From the NCBI GenBank assembly GCA_026826555.1, contig JAKSZT010054569.1, positions 466,852 to 530,851 of the forward strand: 64,000 bases of DNA, written 5' to 3'. This document shows positions 11,421 to 27,433 of this stretch, piece by piece. A program made the position numbers and the translations under genes. The notes under the pieces are model-generated. The model was not told where the DNA came from and searched no databases. It worked only from the letters and a program-made list of their open reading frames with translations. The stretch comes from Tolypeutes matacus. Its lineage: Eukaryota > Chordata > Mammalia > Cingulata > Chlamyphoridae. The stretch's first letter is position 1; every line of letters begins with the position of its first letter.

Positions 11421-12019
11421 GGAGCTCTATCTCCATCACTACTTCCAATGTAGGAATCTTCATTCTCTAATGAAAATGAGAAATATCTACATAGGGACAC
11501 TTTCAGGCATTACTGATGGGAATTAAATTTCATATAAACTTTCTAGAGAAAAAATTGGCAATGTTTAGTAAAAAGCTTGAAAACTTTTTAAAGCAGCCAC
11601 ACAAAATATAAAATACTATCCAAAGGAAATAAGTAGATCTAGCGGCCCTGGAGATGGGCCACTGAGATCCCCATTCAGGTTAGAAGGTCTTATTCTCTTT
11701 TTTTTTTTCTTTTTCTTTTTTTTTTTTTTTTTTTGTTTGCTGGCAATGCTGCCGACAGAAAGCATCCAGTCTTCCTTGGAAAATGCTTCCACTGAGTAAT
11801 GTCCTTTTGCTCACAGTCATACCACACCCCTGTTCCGAGCAGCCTGCTTACCTGGGACTGGATGACATGAGCAAACAAAGTCTCAGCCCCTTGTCCCCAG
11901 CCTGATACCATCTGATGGCCCACACCAGGTTCAGAGCTGGAGTGGGGCCACCTAAGGCCTTTATTGTGCAGCATCCCAGACCAACTTCTCCCTCTGCCCA
12001 ATCCTGCTTCCATCCATTC
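11421..12019. other. Unassigned intergenic sequence with a T-rich tract
   Basis: A T-rich tract at 11,697-11,735 suggests the tail of a minus-strand retroposon. No gene was recognised. Confidence 0.4.
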
Positions 12020-12027
12020 CATCACAC

Positions 12028-12383
12028 CAGGGGTTCTTAGCCAGGGGCCTGCAGACACCCAAGGGGTCTGGGGAAAGATTCCAGGGGGTCCATGAGCTTG
12101 AATTGAAAAACATTAATTTATTATCTTTATTTTCTCTGACCTCTAACTGAAATCTAACACTTCCTTTACTTATGAATGCATGCATTAAATTACAGTAGTA
12201 TTCATTTCATATCACATTACAGTTGCATATCTTGAAAAATCGCTTATGCTCATTCATACTTTGTTAGACCCGACACTAGTTGAGTGTCATAAAACTATCT
12301 GCCGATACATTCTGAGATGGGGTCTGTGGTTTTCACCTGACTGCCAAAGGGGTCCATGGAACAAAAAAGGTTAAGGGCCCCTG
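12028..12383. mobile_element. hAT-type MITE (Charlie-like)
   Basis: 356 bp with terminal inverted repeats caggggttcttagcc and ggttaagggcccctg. An 8-bp target duplication flanks it, catcacac (12,020-12,027) and cattacac (12,384-12,391), with one mismatch. Eight-bp duplications and CAGGGG ends are diagnostic of hAT elements. It is non-coding. Confidence 0.85.
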
Positions 12384-12772
12384 CATTACACAGATATTGG
12401 TCCTGAAAGCTCTCCATAATAAACTTCCTATGCTGAAATCCATCTCAAAATCTACTTCCCCAGGAACCCAAACTGCAAAACAGAGAACAAAAATGACATG
12501 TACATGAGTATTCAATGTTGCTTTATTTTTAGTAATAAAATGTGAAAAAAGCTTACATGTCAAATGATAAAGTATGAATATATTCATAAGGTATTATATA
12601 CAGCCACTAAAATTACCTTCCAGATTTGTGACATTTTTCTAAATAAAATTTGGAGTAATAATAAAATAGTGTGAATACAAATTAATATTCAATTTATATA
12701 CCGAAAATAAAAAGACATAAAGAGAAAGAGTAAATACAAGAGAGCCATATTCCTAAATGTTAATATTAATTA

Positions 12773-12884
12773 GGGGAGCAGGTGTAGCTCAGTGGTTGCG
12801 CGCCTGCTTCGCATTTACAAGGTCCCGGGTTCAATCCCCAGTACCTCCTAAAATTAAATTAAATTAAATTAAAGTTAAAATTAA
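12773..12884 (+). mobile_element. DAS-SINE monomer
   Basis: A tRNA-derived SINE with an A box (tagctcagtgg) and a B box (ggttcaatccc), then cctcctaaa and a (ttaaa)n tail. It is flanked by a perfect 11-bp duplication, aatattaatta (12,762-12,772 and 12,885-12,895). The tRNA-like head lacks a mature 3' end, so it is not a tRNA gene. Confidence 0.9.
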
Positions 12885-13127
12885 AATATTAATTATATAT
12901 GCAGATGTGGGGTTATCTTAGCTTTCTAAATTTCCTGCAATGAGGTTACAATGTTTTATACAGAACATTAAATAAATGTTATATATTTGTTATTTGTCTA
13001 AACTTTAAAATAATAATTTTGAAAAATTATTTAAAGTAATTTAAATAATTTTTAAAGTAACAACTAGTTTTATCTTTATGTGAATTTTAAATTGAATTGA
13101 CATAATCATATAATATTAAAATAGCAT

Positions 13128-13263
13128 GGGAAGCGGCTGTGGCTCAATCAGTAGGGCTCCCGTTTACCATATGGGAGGCCCCGCCCACCCGGCGCGGTTA
13201 GCTGACCCAGCGAGCACAAGCAGCAAGGGGGGGATAAATGAATAAATTAAAAAAAAAAAAAAA
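13128..13263 (+). mobile_element. DAS-SINE, variant
   Basis: A head with tggctcaatcagtagggctc and ccatatgggaggccccgccc, a body with the gagcacaagcagcaaggggg block and a long A tail. It belongs to the same tRNA-derived family, a different subfamily from the copy 350 bp upstream. Confidence 0.85.
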
Positions 13264-13953
13264 GGCAGATGTATACCAAAGAGTTTGAAATCAACAAAAG
13301 TCCTGAGTGAGAAAGAGTTAAATTTTAACAATGAGATGCCTTCGCAATAAATTACACATAATAATTTTCACTTTCTTAAGGCTTTAGTTTTCATAACAAT
13401 ATTAATTACTTAGCATAATAGTAATAGAATCCTATTATTGTATTAATGCTTAGCATTGTAGCCGACCACCCAGAGACACTAAGGAGAATCTAAAGTTGTC
13501 ATTGGCAAGGAAGTTCTTCCTCTGGAAGAAGCAGAAAAGACTAGACTGAATTCGTCCAGTGGAAGAGACTAGACTGAATTGAAGAGCAGATGTACCAAGA
13601 TGTAGATTCTTTTGGTAGAGAGGCTTTCCCCAAAGAGTCTGACCTTCCCTGGTGAGATGGATCTCAGTGTAATCAACAACCCGTGCTCTCCTTTCTAGGC
13701 TCAGCCAGAACACTTTTGCCATAGAGAAAAAAAGAGTCTGAGCAGAGAAGAACATGCAAGATTTGCTTCTGGCCAAACTATTTCTCTATTATATTCAGAG
13801 TGCTAGTGTCCTAAAGCTTTTTTTTTTTTTTTTGGTACTGTGGGTTGAACCCCGGACCTCGTATGTGGGAAGCCGGCACTCAACCACTGAGCCACATCAG
13901 TTTCCCTGAGTTGACTTTATTATTTGTTTTGCTTGTTGTTAGTTGTTTTTTTT

Positions 13954-14910
13954 AATGGTATAAATTTATTTATTTTTTAATATATTTTTATTGAAGTATA
14001 TCATTCAAACATGACATGCATAAACAATAAGTGTATAGTAAAGATTGTGAACTTACAAAATAAACATACATAACATCATACGGGGGTCTCATACATCACC
14101 CCTCCACCAACACTTTGCACTGTTGTGAAACATTTGTTACAAACTATGCAAGAGCATCATCAAAATATTACTACCTAACTATAGTCCCTATCTTACATTT
14201 GGTGTATTTTTCCCCAAACCCACCCTAATTTTTAAAGGTATGTTTTATTATAGAGGTTGTTAGCTGGCAAAACAATCAAGCACATATGTAGAATTCCCAT
14301 ACAACACCCCTTCACCAACATAACCACACTGTGCTAGAATATTTGTTACAGATTATGGGATAATATCATCGGACTATTACCACCAACCATGGCCATAGCA
14401 TACATTTGCACACTTTTTCCACACACCTCCATTATCAACACAGTACATCTTTGGCATTGATGCAAGAATATTAGAGTATTGCTGTTAACCACAGTCTATA
14501 GGTCACACCAACTGTAGTTTCCCCATGCTTCTCCACATTCCCACCACCCTGCAATAGTGATGTACATCTGCTCTAGCTCACAGAAGAACACTCTTGCTTT
14601 TGTACCCTCAACCACAATTCTCATCCACCTCTGGGTTCACTGTGTTATTCAGTCCCTAGATTATTCTTTAGCTTTCTTTCAGTTGACATTTACGTCCTCA
14701 GACTACCCCTTTTCAGCCACATTCCATTTATAAACCAGTTGCTACTCACTATAAAGTGTGACCATTAACTCCATCCATTTCCACACTTTTACAGTCAAGT
14801 TAAAGTTTCTACATACATTAAGCATCAGTAGTTCTTCTCAACACCCCTCTTATCTCCTAATAACCTATACTCTGAGTTTTAGCTCCATGTGTTTATTCTT
14901 CATATTTGGT
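13954..14910 (-). repeat. L1 3' UTR with internal repeats
   Basis: About 950 bp after the ORF2 stop. Two blocks resemble each other: about 13,978-14,220 and 14,228-14,480. Both run from a tttattg-aagtat / ggtatgttttatta start through caccccttcaccaacat and atttgttaca to tttttccacacac-type ends. This suggests an old duplication inside the 3' UTR. Confidence 0.5.
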
Positions 14911-19365
<4,455 letters not shown>

Positions 19366-19531
19366 TAGGTCTTTGCATTTGTCATTTTATTTTTGTCACT
19401 TATAATTACTGTTATGGATACAGTCATCATTTCTAGACTCTCTTCCAAGCCTCTCTCTCCTGTCTTTTCTTTTCAGGCTGTAACACTTCCTTTAGTATTT
19501 CCTCCAAAACTGGTCTTTTTGTTATAGACTC

Positions 19532-20357
19532 TCACAGTTTCTGTTTATCTGTAAATATTCTATATGCACCCTGATTTTTGAAAGATAATCTTGCTATATA
19601 TAAAATTCTAGGCTGGCAGTTTTTCTTTTGCAGTATCTTAAATATATCATACCACTGCCTTCTTGCCTCCATGATTTCTAATGAGAAATCAGCACTTAAT
19701 CTTATTGGGTATCCCTTATAGGTTCTGCATTGCTTTTCTCTTGCTGCTTTCAGAATTCTCTCTTTGTCTGTGACATTTGACATTCTGATTAGTATGTGTC
19801 ACGGAGTTGGTCTATTCAGATTTATTTGGATGGGAGTACATTGTGCTTCTTGGACATGGATATCTATCTCCTTCAATGGGGTTGGGAAATTTTCTACCAT
19901 TATTTCTTCAAATATTCCTTCTGCCCCTTTTCCCTTCTCTTCTTCTGGGACACCCATGACATATATGTTTGCACGTCTCTTGCTGTCATTTAGTTCCCTG
20001 AGACTCTGTTCAATATTTTTTTATTCTTTTCTTCATCTGTTTTTTTGTATGTTCAATTTTGGAGGCCATGACTTCGAGTTCACCAATCCTTTCTTCTGCT
20101 TTCTCAAATCTGCTGTTATATGCCTCCATTGTATTTTTTATTTCATTTATTGTACCTTTCATTCCCATAAGGTCTGCTATTTTTCTATGTATGCTTTCAA
20201 ATTCTTCTTTGTGCTCAGCCAATGTCTTCTTAATATCCTTAATCTCTTTAGCCATCTCACTGAATTTATTAAGGAGATTTGTTTGAACATCTATGATTAG
20301 TTGTCTCAACTCCTTTATGTCATTTTCAGTCTTCTCTTGTTCCTTTAATTAGGCCAT
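19532..20357 (-). pseudogene. L1 ORF1 (broken)
   Basis: The frame begins at ATG GCC TAA near 20,357, so the second codon after ATG is a stop. It then stays open from 20,309 to 20,010 with a heptad-rich coiled coil (EIKDIKKTLAEHKEEFESIH). A frameshift follows, and the C-terminal RNA-binding part appears at 19,783-19,532 (KERILKAAREKQCRTYKGYP), the typical ORF1p C-terminal domain. It cannot make a full ORF1 protein. Confidence 0.8.
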
Positions 20358-20359
20358 AT

Positions 20360-22262
20360 CTTCCTGTCTCTTGGTATGGCTTGTAATTTTTTGTTGGTGT
20401 TTTTGCAACTGGCTTGCTAGATGTATTTATTCTGGGTGCAGTTTCTTCCTTTAGTTTAGGGCTTTCTTGTCTTTTCTCCCTTGCTGGTTGTGTAGTAGGA
20501 GCCAAGGATGTAGTTGGTGCTGTAAGCTATAGAGGATGAAGCTGCCCACATTGCCCCAAGAATTAATGAAGCTTCTCCCACCTTTCTCCTCTGTCAGGGG
20601 TAGGGACAGAGCTGCAGCTGTGTATAATAACCCAAGTTGGGTAGGACAAGACTGTCTGTAGTTGCCCAGAGTGACTGATAAAGCTTCACACCCCTTCCTA
20701 CCCTACCTTGGGCAGGGATGGAGCTATAGTTGTGGGGAGCAATCTATGCTATGTGTCCAAAATGACCACAGTTACTCAGGTGAACTGACAGTACCAGACC
20801 ACCTCCCTGCTGGAGTACCCAACAATCTAATTCGTGTGGGCTGAATATGCCTGCAGTTGCCCTGAGAAGCTAAGGGAGTACTGTCCCTTCTGCCCTTTAG
20901 GGGTGGAAATGGAACCACCGATGCCCAACAGTTCAGTCCCTGTAGGGTGAAAGTACCCACCATTGCCCAGAGAGACTGAGGAAGCACCAGGCCCCTCCTA
21001 TCTTATTGGGTTGTGGGGGTGATTCTACAGGCACCCAACAGTTCAGTCCCTTTAGGCCGAGAATACCTGCCATTGCCCGGAGAGGCTGAGGAAACACCAG
21101 CCCCCTCCTATCCTATGAAGGGACAGAGGTGGAGATGGACTCAAAGGCACTCAACAAACCAGTTTGTGTGGACTGAAAACTCCTGCCGTTGCCTGGAGAG
21201 GCCAAGGATACCCAGCTCCTCTTCTATCTTATTGGGGTGCGGGCATGCAGCTCCAGGTAACTATTTAGTCTGTGCTGGTGGAGAGCACTTGCAGTTGCCT
21301 GGAGGGCCTGGTGCAGGTCCCACAAGCTTCCTCCCTGCTGGAGGTGGGGCTGAAGCCTATGTTAGGGCTGCAGCCCAATCTTGGTGGAAAGAAGCCAGTC
21401 CCTAACTTCACTGGCTCTTCAGTCAGCCAGGCTTCCCCTCATGCCAGGTGCAGAGTCAAAATGGTGGCTACCAGACTCTTTCCAACTTGGACAGGCTCAA
21501 ACTCTAGCTGTTTCTAGGATTATACTTTAGCCTGTCGAGTCCACTAATCAGTAGCTGAGGTCAGTGGACAACTGTCTCTTCCTCCACTGTTTATGGGTGA
21601 CGGAGCTTCTAACTCCAGCCACAGAACAGCTCCTGAGGCAGCTTGCGCCACTAGAGTAGGATGGACACCGGCCTCTGCAGCGTCGCTTGCAGTTTCCCAA
21701 AGAGGTTGTGCAGGTCTCCCCGGCTTCCTTCCTGCCAGAGATGGTTTAGGCTACGGCTGCAATCTGACGTGGGAAGAAGCCAGTCCCTACCAGCACTGTG
21801 ATTTTCAATCAGTCCCGCTTCCCCTCAGGCCAGGGGTGGAGTCTAAATGGCGGCTTCCGGCCTCCCTCTGACCTGGACAGGCTCAAAGTTTAGCCGTTCC
21901 TAGGATTATACTTTAGTCTGCCGAATTCACCAATCAGTAGCTGAAATTGGTGCCACACCGTGTCTTCCTACCCCATTTTTTGGGAAATGGAGCTTCCTAC
22001 TCCAGCCACAGAATAGCTCCTGAAGTGGCTTGCACCACAGGCCCGGACCTCCGTGGCATGGAGGGTTCTACTCACGAATCCTCTCTGCAGGTGGTCAGTC
22101 TCCTCCTTCCATACTTTCAAGAAATATTGCAGGATACTATTCTGGTCTCCTGGGGTCCCCAAAGAGGTGCTCTAGATAGCTCTGGGTGATTACCAACTGC
22201 CCTGCAGCATGAGCAGACTCCAGGAGCTCCTCACTCTGCCGCCATCTTGGCTCCTCTATATC
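20360..22262 (-). promoter_or_regulatory. L1 5' UTR made of tandem units
   Basis: About 1.9 kb, unusually GC-rich for this window. A motif of the form ttgccc(a/g)gagag-ctgagg recurs near 20,552, 20,662, 20,772, 20,857, 20,963, 21,073, 21,189 and 21,295, a spacing of about 85-116 bp. Closer to the promoter end two ~386-bp units repeat (acaggctcaa at 21,491 and 21,877, with shared ccaatcagtagctga-type and ccagccacagaa blocks). This acts as the internal promoter of an L1. Confidence 0.7.
22238..22249 (-). promoter_or_regulatory. YY1-type site at the L1 5' end
   Basis: The minus strand reads CAAGATGGCGGC within 25 nt of the element's 5' end. In human L1 the CAAGATGGC element binds YY1 and fixes the transcription start; the same position here suggests the same role. 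Confidence 0.7.
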
Positions 22263-22385
22263 GTTAGTCGTTTTTTTTGCTGTTGTTGTTGTTTTTCAGG
22301 AGGCACCACGAACTGAACCCAGGCCTCCCATGTGGGAGGCAAGAGCTCAACAGCTTGAGTCACATTTTCTCCCCCAAAGCTTTTT

Positions 22386-23817
22386 ATGTAAGCTCAAAAG
22401 ATGGATTCTAACAGCAAAGATATAAAATGTAAGGATGCTATGGATCAGGGCAGAACTTCTATAACACTAGGGTGAGCCAACTGGAAAACAGCCAGGTAAC
22501 ACCTATGAAATAATGTGCTTGAGAAAGAGGGGGCACACAGTACCCAAGTGGCTGAGGAAGGCCAAACTTCTGAAAAGTAGTCCCTGTAGGAAGCAATTAT
22601 AATATTTGAACAGAATTTACTTTGATATTTTAATTTAACCAATGAAATTCTAGAAATAAACAACAAAACAGTCAAGAAGCAAGCCTTTATAAAATTAAAA
22701 TGAAATAAGAAAGAAGAATATGTTATTAAGAAAATATGAGAAATAATTAAGAAATGTCTTAAAATTAGTAAAAAGCAGAACACAAAATAAAGAATTTATA
22801 AGACAAACTTGAGAAATTTTCCAAAAATGCCAAGGAAAAGATAAAGAAATAAAAATGAGTGAGACCATGATGAGAAGACTGGCTATCATAGATCTTACAC
22901 AGATAATTAGTGCTCCTAAAGAAGAACAAATGAAGGAAAATATATTGGAGATGTATTGGAGAGGGGAGAAAAGTTTTGAGATGATTAAAGACCTATTAAA
23001 TATAGTGGTTAATTCTATCTAAAACTATTTGGAGTATTTGAAGTATGTGATCCTTCCCTCCTTGCGTGTCATCTATTACTACATAACATAGCAGCTTAAA
23101 AGAATACACAGATATTATCTCACATTTTGTGTGGGTGTGGAATCTCGGAAAATCTTATCTGGGGCCTCTGCTTTGGGGTCTCTTACTAGGCTGCAGTAAA
23201 GATTTATCTGGAATAGGATCTGCTTCCAAGCTCATTCAGAGATTGTTTCAGAATTCAGTTCCTCCGTGTTTGTCGGACTGAGGGCCTTGCTGGCTGTTGA
23301 CTAAAGGATGCCCTCAGTTTCTTACCATGTGGGTATCATTATTACCAACTTGAATAGACATAGAGTCACCCTTTGTATATTCTCTGATTGAAACTGACTA
23401 AAAATTGTTTTCTTTTACAAGCATGCTTCATTATTTTGTACAAATTTAAACATATCCCCAAAATTCAGGGAAAAAAAGTAACTTGGTGAGGTGCTAAGGA
23501 GTATTTAGGGAAACTCTACGGTATCTCTGTCATAGAGTACCTAGTTAACACCATCATTTAATCTGTTACAAAATGTAGAGAGAGTGAAAATAACTAATGA
23601 TAAAAATGGGCTCTGTACCATACCTAAAGTAGTTAAATATCAAATCAGTGAAATTTCCTTAAGGTTAGTGTGTCAGCCATTCTTCTCCAGAAATACAGAT
23701 ATACACACAGATATGCACAAACACACACGCAAAGAGATTCAATTTATGGAATTGGGTCATGTAATTGTAGGGGCTAACAAGCCATCTGAAATCTGTAGGG
23801 CAGGATTGATCCTAAAG
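22386..23817. other. Intergenic sequence, no gene seen
   Basis: AT-rich. Around 23,050-23,340 there is a block (tctattactacataacatag, agcagcttaaaagaatacac) resembling ancient MER/LTR-type repeats, but I cannot name the family. Confidence 0.4.
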
Positions 23818-23819
23818 AC

Positions 23820-23885
23820 TTTTTTTTTTTTTTTAAAGGAGGCACCAGGGCTTGAATCCAGGACCTTGTACATGGGAAGCATGGT
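23820..23885 (-). mobile_element. DAS-SINE fragment
   Basis: A T tract followed by aaaggaggcaccagggcttg and aatccaggaccttgtacatg, the antisense tRNA-like head of the same SINE family, truncated. Confidence 0.75.
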
Positions 23886-23925
23886 TTAAGATTTCCATCC
23901 TACAAATATTAAAAAGAATGAGTTG

Positions 23926-26072
23926 TATACATCACGACCAAGTTGGATTTATTCCTGGTATGCAAGGCTGGTTCAACATAAGAAAATCAATCAATGTAAT
24001 ACACCACATTAACAAGTTGAAGGAAAAAAACCACATGATCATCTCAATAGATGCAGAAAAGGCATTCGACAAAATCCAACATCCTTTTTTGATAAAAATA
24101 CTTCAAAAGATAGGAATAAAAGGAAAATTCCTCAATATGATAAAAGGCATATATTAAAAACCCACAGCCAACATCATACTCAATGGGGAAAGGTTGAAAG
24201 CTTTCCCCCTAAGATCAGGAACAAGACAAGGATGCCCACTGTCACCATTGTTATTCAACATTGTACTAGAAGTTCTAGCTAGGGCAATTAGACAAGACAA
24301 AAAAATTAAAGGCGTCCAAATAGGAAAAGAGGAAGTAAAACTCTCACTGTTTGCAGATGACATGATCCTGTATTTAGAAAATCCTGAAGTATCCACAACA
24401 AAGCTACTTGAACTAATAAATGAGTTCAGCAAAGTGGCAGGATATAAGATCAACACACAAAAATCAGTAATGTTTTTGTACACCAGTACTGAACAATCCA
24501 AGGAGGAAATCAGGAGGAAAATTCCATTTTCAATAGCAACAAAAAGACTCAAATACCTAGGAGTTAATTTAACCAAGGAAGTACAGGACCTATATGCAGA
24601 AAACTACAAAACAATGCTAAAAGAAATTTAAAAAGACCTAAACAAATGGAAAGACATTCCGTGTTCATGGATTAGAAGAATAAATATCATGAAGATGTCA
24701 ATCTTGCCCAAACTGATTTATAGATTCAATGCAATACCAATCAAAATCCCAACAGCTTACTTTACAGAATTAGAGAAGGCAATTACCAAATTCATCTGGA
24801 AGGGTAAGTGCACCCGAATAGCCAAAAGTATTCTAAAAAAGAAGAGCAATGTGGGAGGAATTTCGCTGCCTGACCTTGAAACATATTACAAAGCTACAGT
24901 GGTCAAAACAGCATGGTACTGGCATAAAGATAGAAACATCGATCAGTGGAATAGAATTGAGAATCCAGAAATAAACCCTCACCTATACAGTCAACTGGTT
25001 TTTGACAAACCTACCAAGCCGACGCTGATGGGAAAAAACAGTCTCTTCAACAAATGGTGTTGGAAGAACTGGATATCTATAACCAAAAGAATGAAAGAGG
25101 ACCCCTATCTCACCCCCTATACAAGAATCAACTCAAAATGGATCAAAGATCTAAATATAAAAGCCAGGACTATAAAACTACTGGAAGAAAATGTAGGGAA
25201 ACATCTTCAAGACCTTGTAGTAGGTGGTGGTTTCTTGGACCTCACACCCAAAGCACGTGCAACAAAAGAAAAATTAGATAAATGGGACCTCCTCAAAATT
25301 AAACACTTTTGCACCTCACAGGAATTTGTCAGAAGGGTGAAAAGGCAGCCGACTCAATGGGAAAAAACATTTGGAAATCACATATCTGATAAGGGTTTAA
25401 TATCCAGGATATATAAAGAGATGTTACAACTCAACAATAAAAAGACAAATGACCCAATTAAAAAATGGGCCAAAGACTTGAATAGACATTTCTCCGAAGA
25501 AGAAATACAAATGGCAAAAAAAACACATGAAGAAATGCTCAACATCACTCATGATTAGGGAAATGCAAATCAAAACTACAATGAGATATCATTTCACACC
25601 TATCAGAATGGCCACTATGAAAAAGACAGAGAAATACAAGTGTTGGAGAGGATGTGGAGAGATAGGTACACTTCTTCACTGTTGGTGGGAATGCAGGATG
25701 GTACAACCACTATGGAGGACTGTTTGGCAGTTCCTAAAGAAGATGAATATAGACTTGCCATGTGACCCTGCAATACCACTACTGGGTATATACCCAGAAG
25801 AACTGAGAGCAGTGACACTAACAGACATCTGCACACTGATGTTCATAGCAACATTATTCACCATTGCCAAAAGCTGGAAACAACCCAGGTGTCCATCAAC
25901 AGATGAATGGATAAACAAACTGTGGTCTATTCACACGATGGAATATTATGCAGCTGTAAGAAGAAATGAAGTCATAAAGCATATGGCAACATGGATGAAC
26001 CTGGAGGACATTATGTTGAGTGAAGCAAGCCAGACACAAAAGGACAAATACTGTATGAATGCATTACTATGA
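23926..26072 (+). pseudogene. L1 ORF2 C-terminal part, lightly damaged
   Basis: Reverse transcriptase from the [20 protein letters not shown] region, with [24 protein letters not shown] and the intact catalytic box FADDMILYL (24,350-24,380). The C-terminal segment follows, ending [10 protein letters not shown] at 26,072. Only two stops (near 24,155 and 24,629) and one frameshift (near 25,540) are evident, so the copy is younger than the L1 at 13,954. The endonuclease and ORF1 are absent through 5' truncation. Confidence 0.9.
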
Positions 26073-26372
26073 ACCAAATATATTGTGTAATATATTGTTT
26101 GATTCACACACAAAAAAAAACAAAAAAAAAAACAAAAAACAAAACAACAACAAAAAAATTTACATGTATCCATTACATTTAATTGAGAAATGTATATATT
26201 TATTCATCTGTATTTACTTTTCAGTTTTTAATTGCTTATGTTTTCAATTATTAAATGTACAAAATAAAGTTAAAAAACAAAAACAAAACAAAACAAACAA
26301 AAAAAAACGAACAAGCAAAATGAACGGAAAAAAAAACAAAAAAAAGTTAAAACAGAAAAAAAAAAAAAAAAA
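26073..26372 (+). other. L1 3' UTR and first A-rich tail
   Basis: AT-rich 3' UTR with AATAAA in tgtacaaaataaagttaaaa (about 26,260), then about 100 nt of interrupted A tract. This is the L1's own weak polyadenylation region, apparently read through in the parent element. The lysine-rich frame across it is a translated A tail. Confidence 0.7.
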
Positions 26373-27433
26373 GAAATCCACAAAATACTAAATTCAATTG
26401 GCTACAAAGGTAAAAAGCAAAAGTTTGCATTAGTAATGAAAGAAATGCATACTAGGCAATAATGAGTTATCATCTGTTGCCATCAAATTTATTATTTAAA
26501 AAGAAAAAAAAAGATTATAATACCCAGGACTGGTAAGAATACAGGCCCCTCATACACTGCCATGGGAGCAATGCCTCAACTAAAAATTTATCCAGGGAGA
26601 TGATTAAAGATGTGGGCAAAGACTTGTGTGCAAGTTGCCTCTTGAGGGGTTACCTGGAATTGGGAGAAGATGGGGACAAAGGACATTCTGGACAGAGAAA
26701 ATACAACCGAAAGCATGGCCAGCCCACCCAAGGCCACTGTGATGCCCTTTACACATTGTGGAAAAAGCTGCCAGCAACAGCACAGGGGTATTTATGGCTT
26801 CTGCTGCCCTTTCCTTGGCCTCTGACTCTGGTCTGGGATCAGATATAGGCTAAAATGTAAGACGTCAGTGCAGACCCTTGAGCACGGATGGATTTATAGA
26901 ACTATAGCTTAAAATTGCTGTGACATTCAGGACTTAGAAGATTGCTCTACCGACATGAAATAATTTCCACAAGAAAGAGAAGGGCTCTGCCCCCCTCCAC
27001 CCTCCCCTCTTCCTCTAATTTGTACTTCAATGATTTGATACCACTATTGGATGAACTAACACAACCCCCTCTTCCCCCAGCAGAGAAGGATGGCAAAGGC
27101 GTGAGTAGGGACCACAGCATAGACTTAGAGGATAACAGCCAAGGATTGCCTGGCTCCTACTCCCTTCCTTGTCCATCTCATGTCACCCACCAGGCCACAG
27201 ACTGAAGGTACACTCTGAGTGGCCCTCTGCCTACCCATGGCCTCCCTTATAGGGCACCCCTGGCCCCAGCATGCCAAGGGGAGCCCAACAGGAAGGTCAG
27301 GATGGTATCTCATAAAGGGACCTCAGAGGGTGCCAAGCAGGTACTACCTGCAGCAGTGAGATATGGGGTAAATTATTTAACTTCTCCCTGGCCAGTCTGC
27401 AAAACAAGGATAATAAAGAATCCTAGAAACTGC
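26373..27433 (+). other. Candidate transduced segment of unknown origin
   Basis: About 1,060 bp between the two A tracts. The first 170 bp resemble an old L1 3' end (gcatactaggcaataatgag). The rest, from about 26,590, is GC-richer and unfamiliar. Frames at 26,600-26,848 and 26,942-27,205 show no domain. It ends with a poly(A) signal. Its source would be the genomic flank of a parent L1 elsewhere. Confidence 0.55.

Noticed and set aside
12773..12860. tRNA gene
   Set aside because: A and B boxes are present, but it is a SINE head with an A-rich tail and target duplication, not a folded tRNA.
19764..20300. 178-codon open frame on the plus strand
   Set aside because: It is the antisense shadow of L1 ORF1; the coding sense is minus.
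20540..21310. CRISPR-like regular spacing
   Set aside because: Whole units are diverged tandem copies in an L1 5' UTR of a mammal, not identical short repeats with unique spacers.
24154..24576. 140-codon minus-strand frame
   Set aside because: Antisense shadow of the plus-strand L1 reverse transcriptase.
26059..26391. Lysine/asparagine-rich open frame
   Set aside because: Translation of the L1 3' UTR and A-rich tail.
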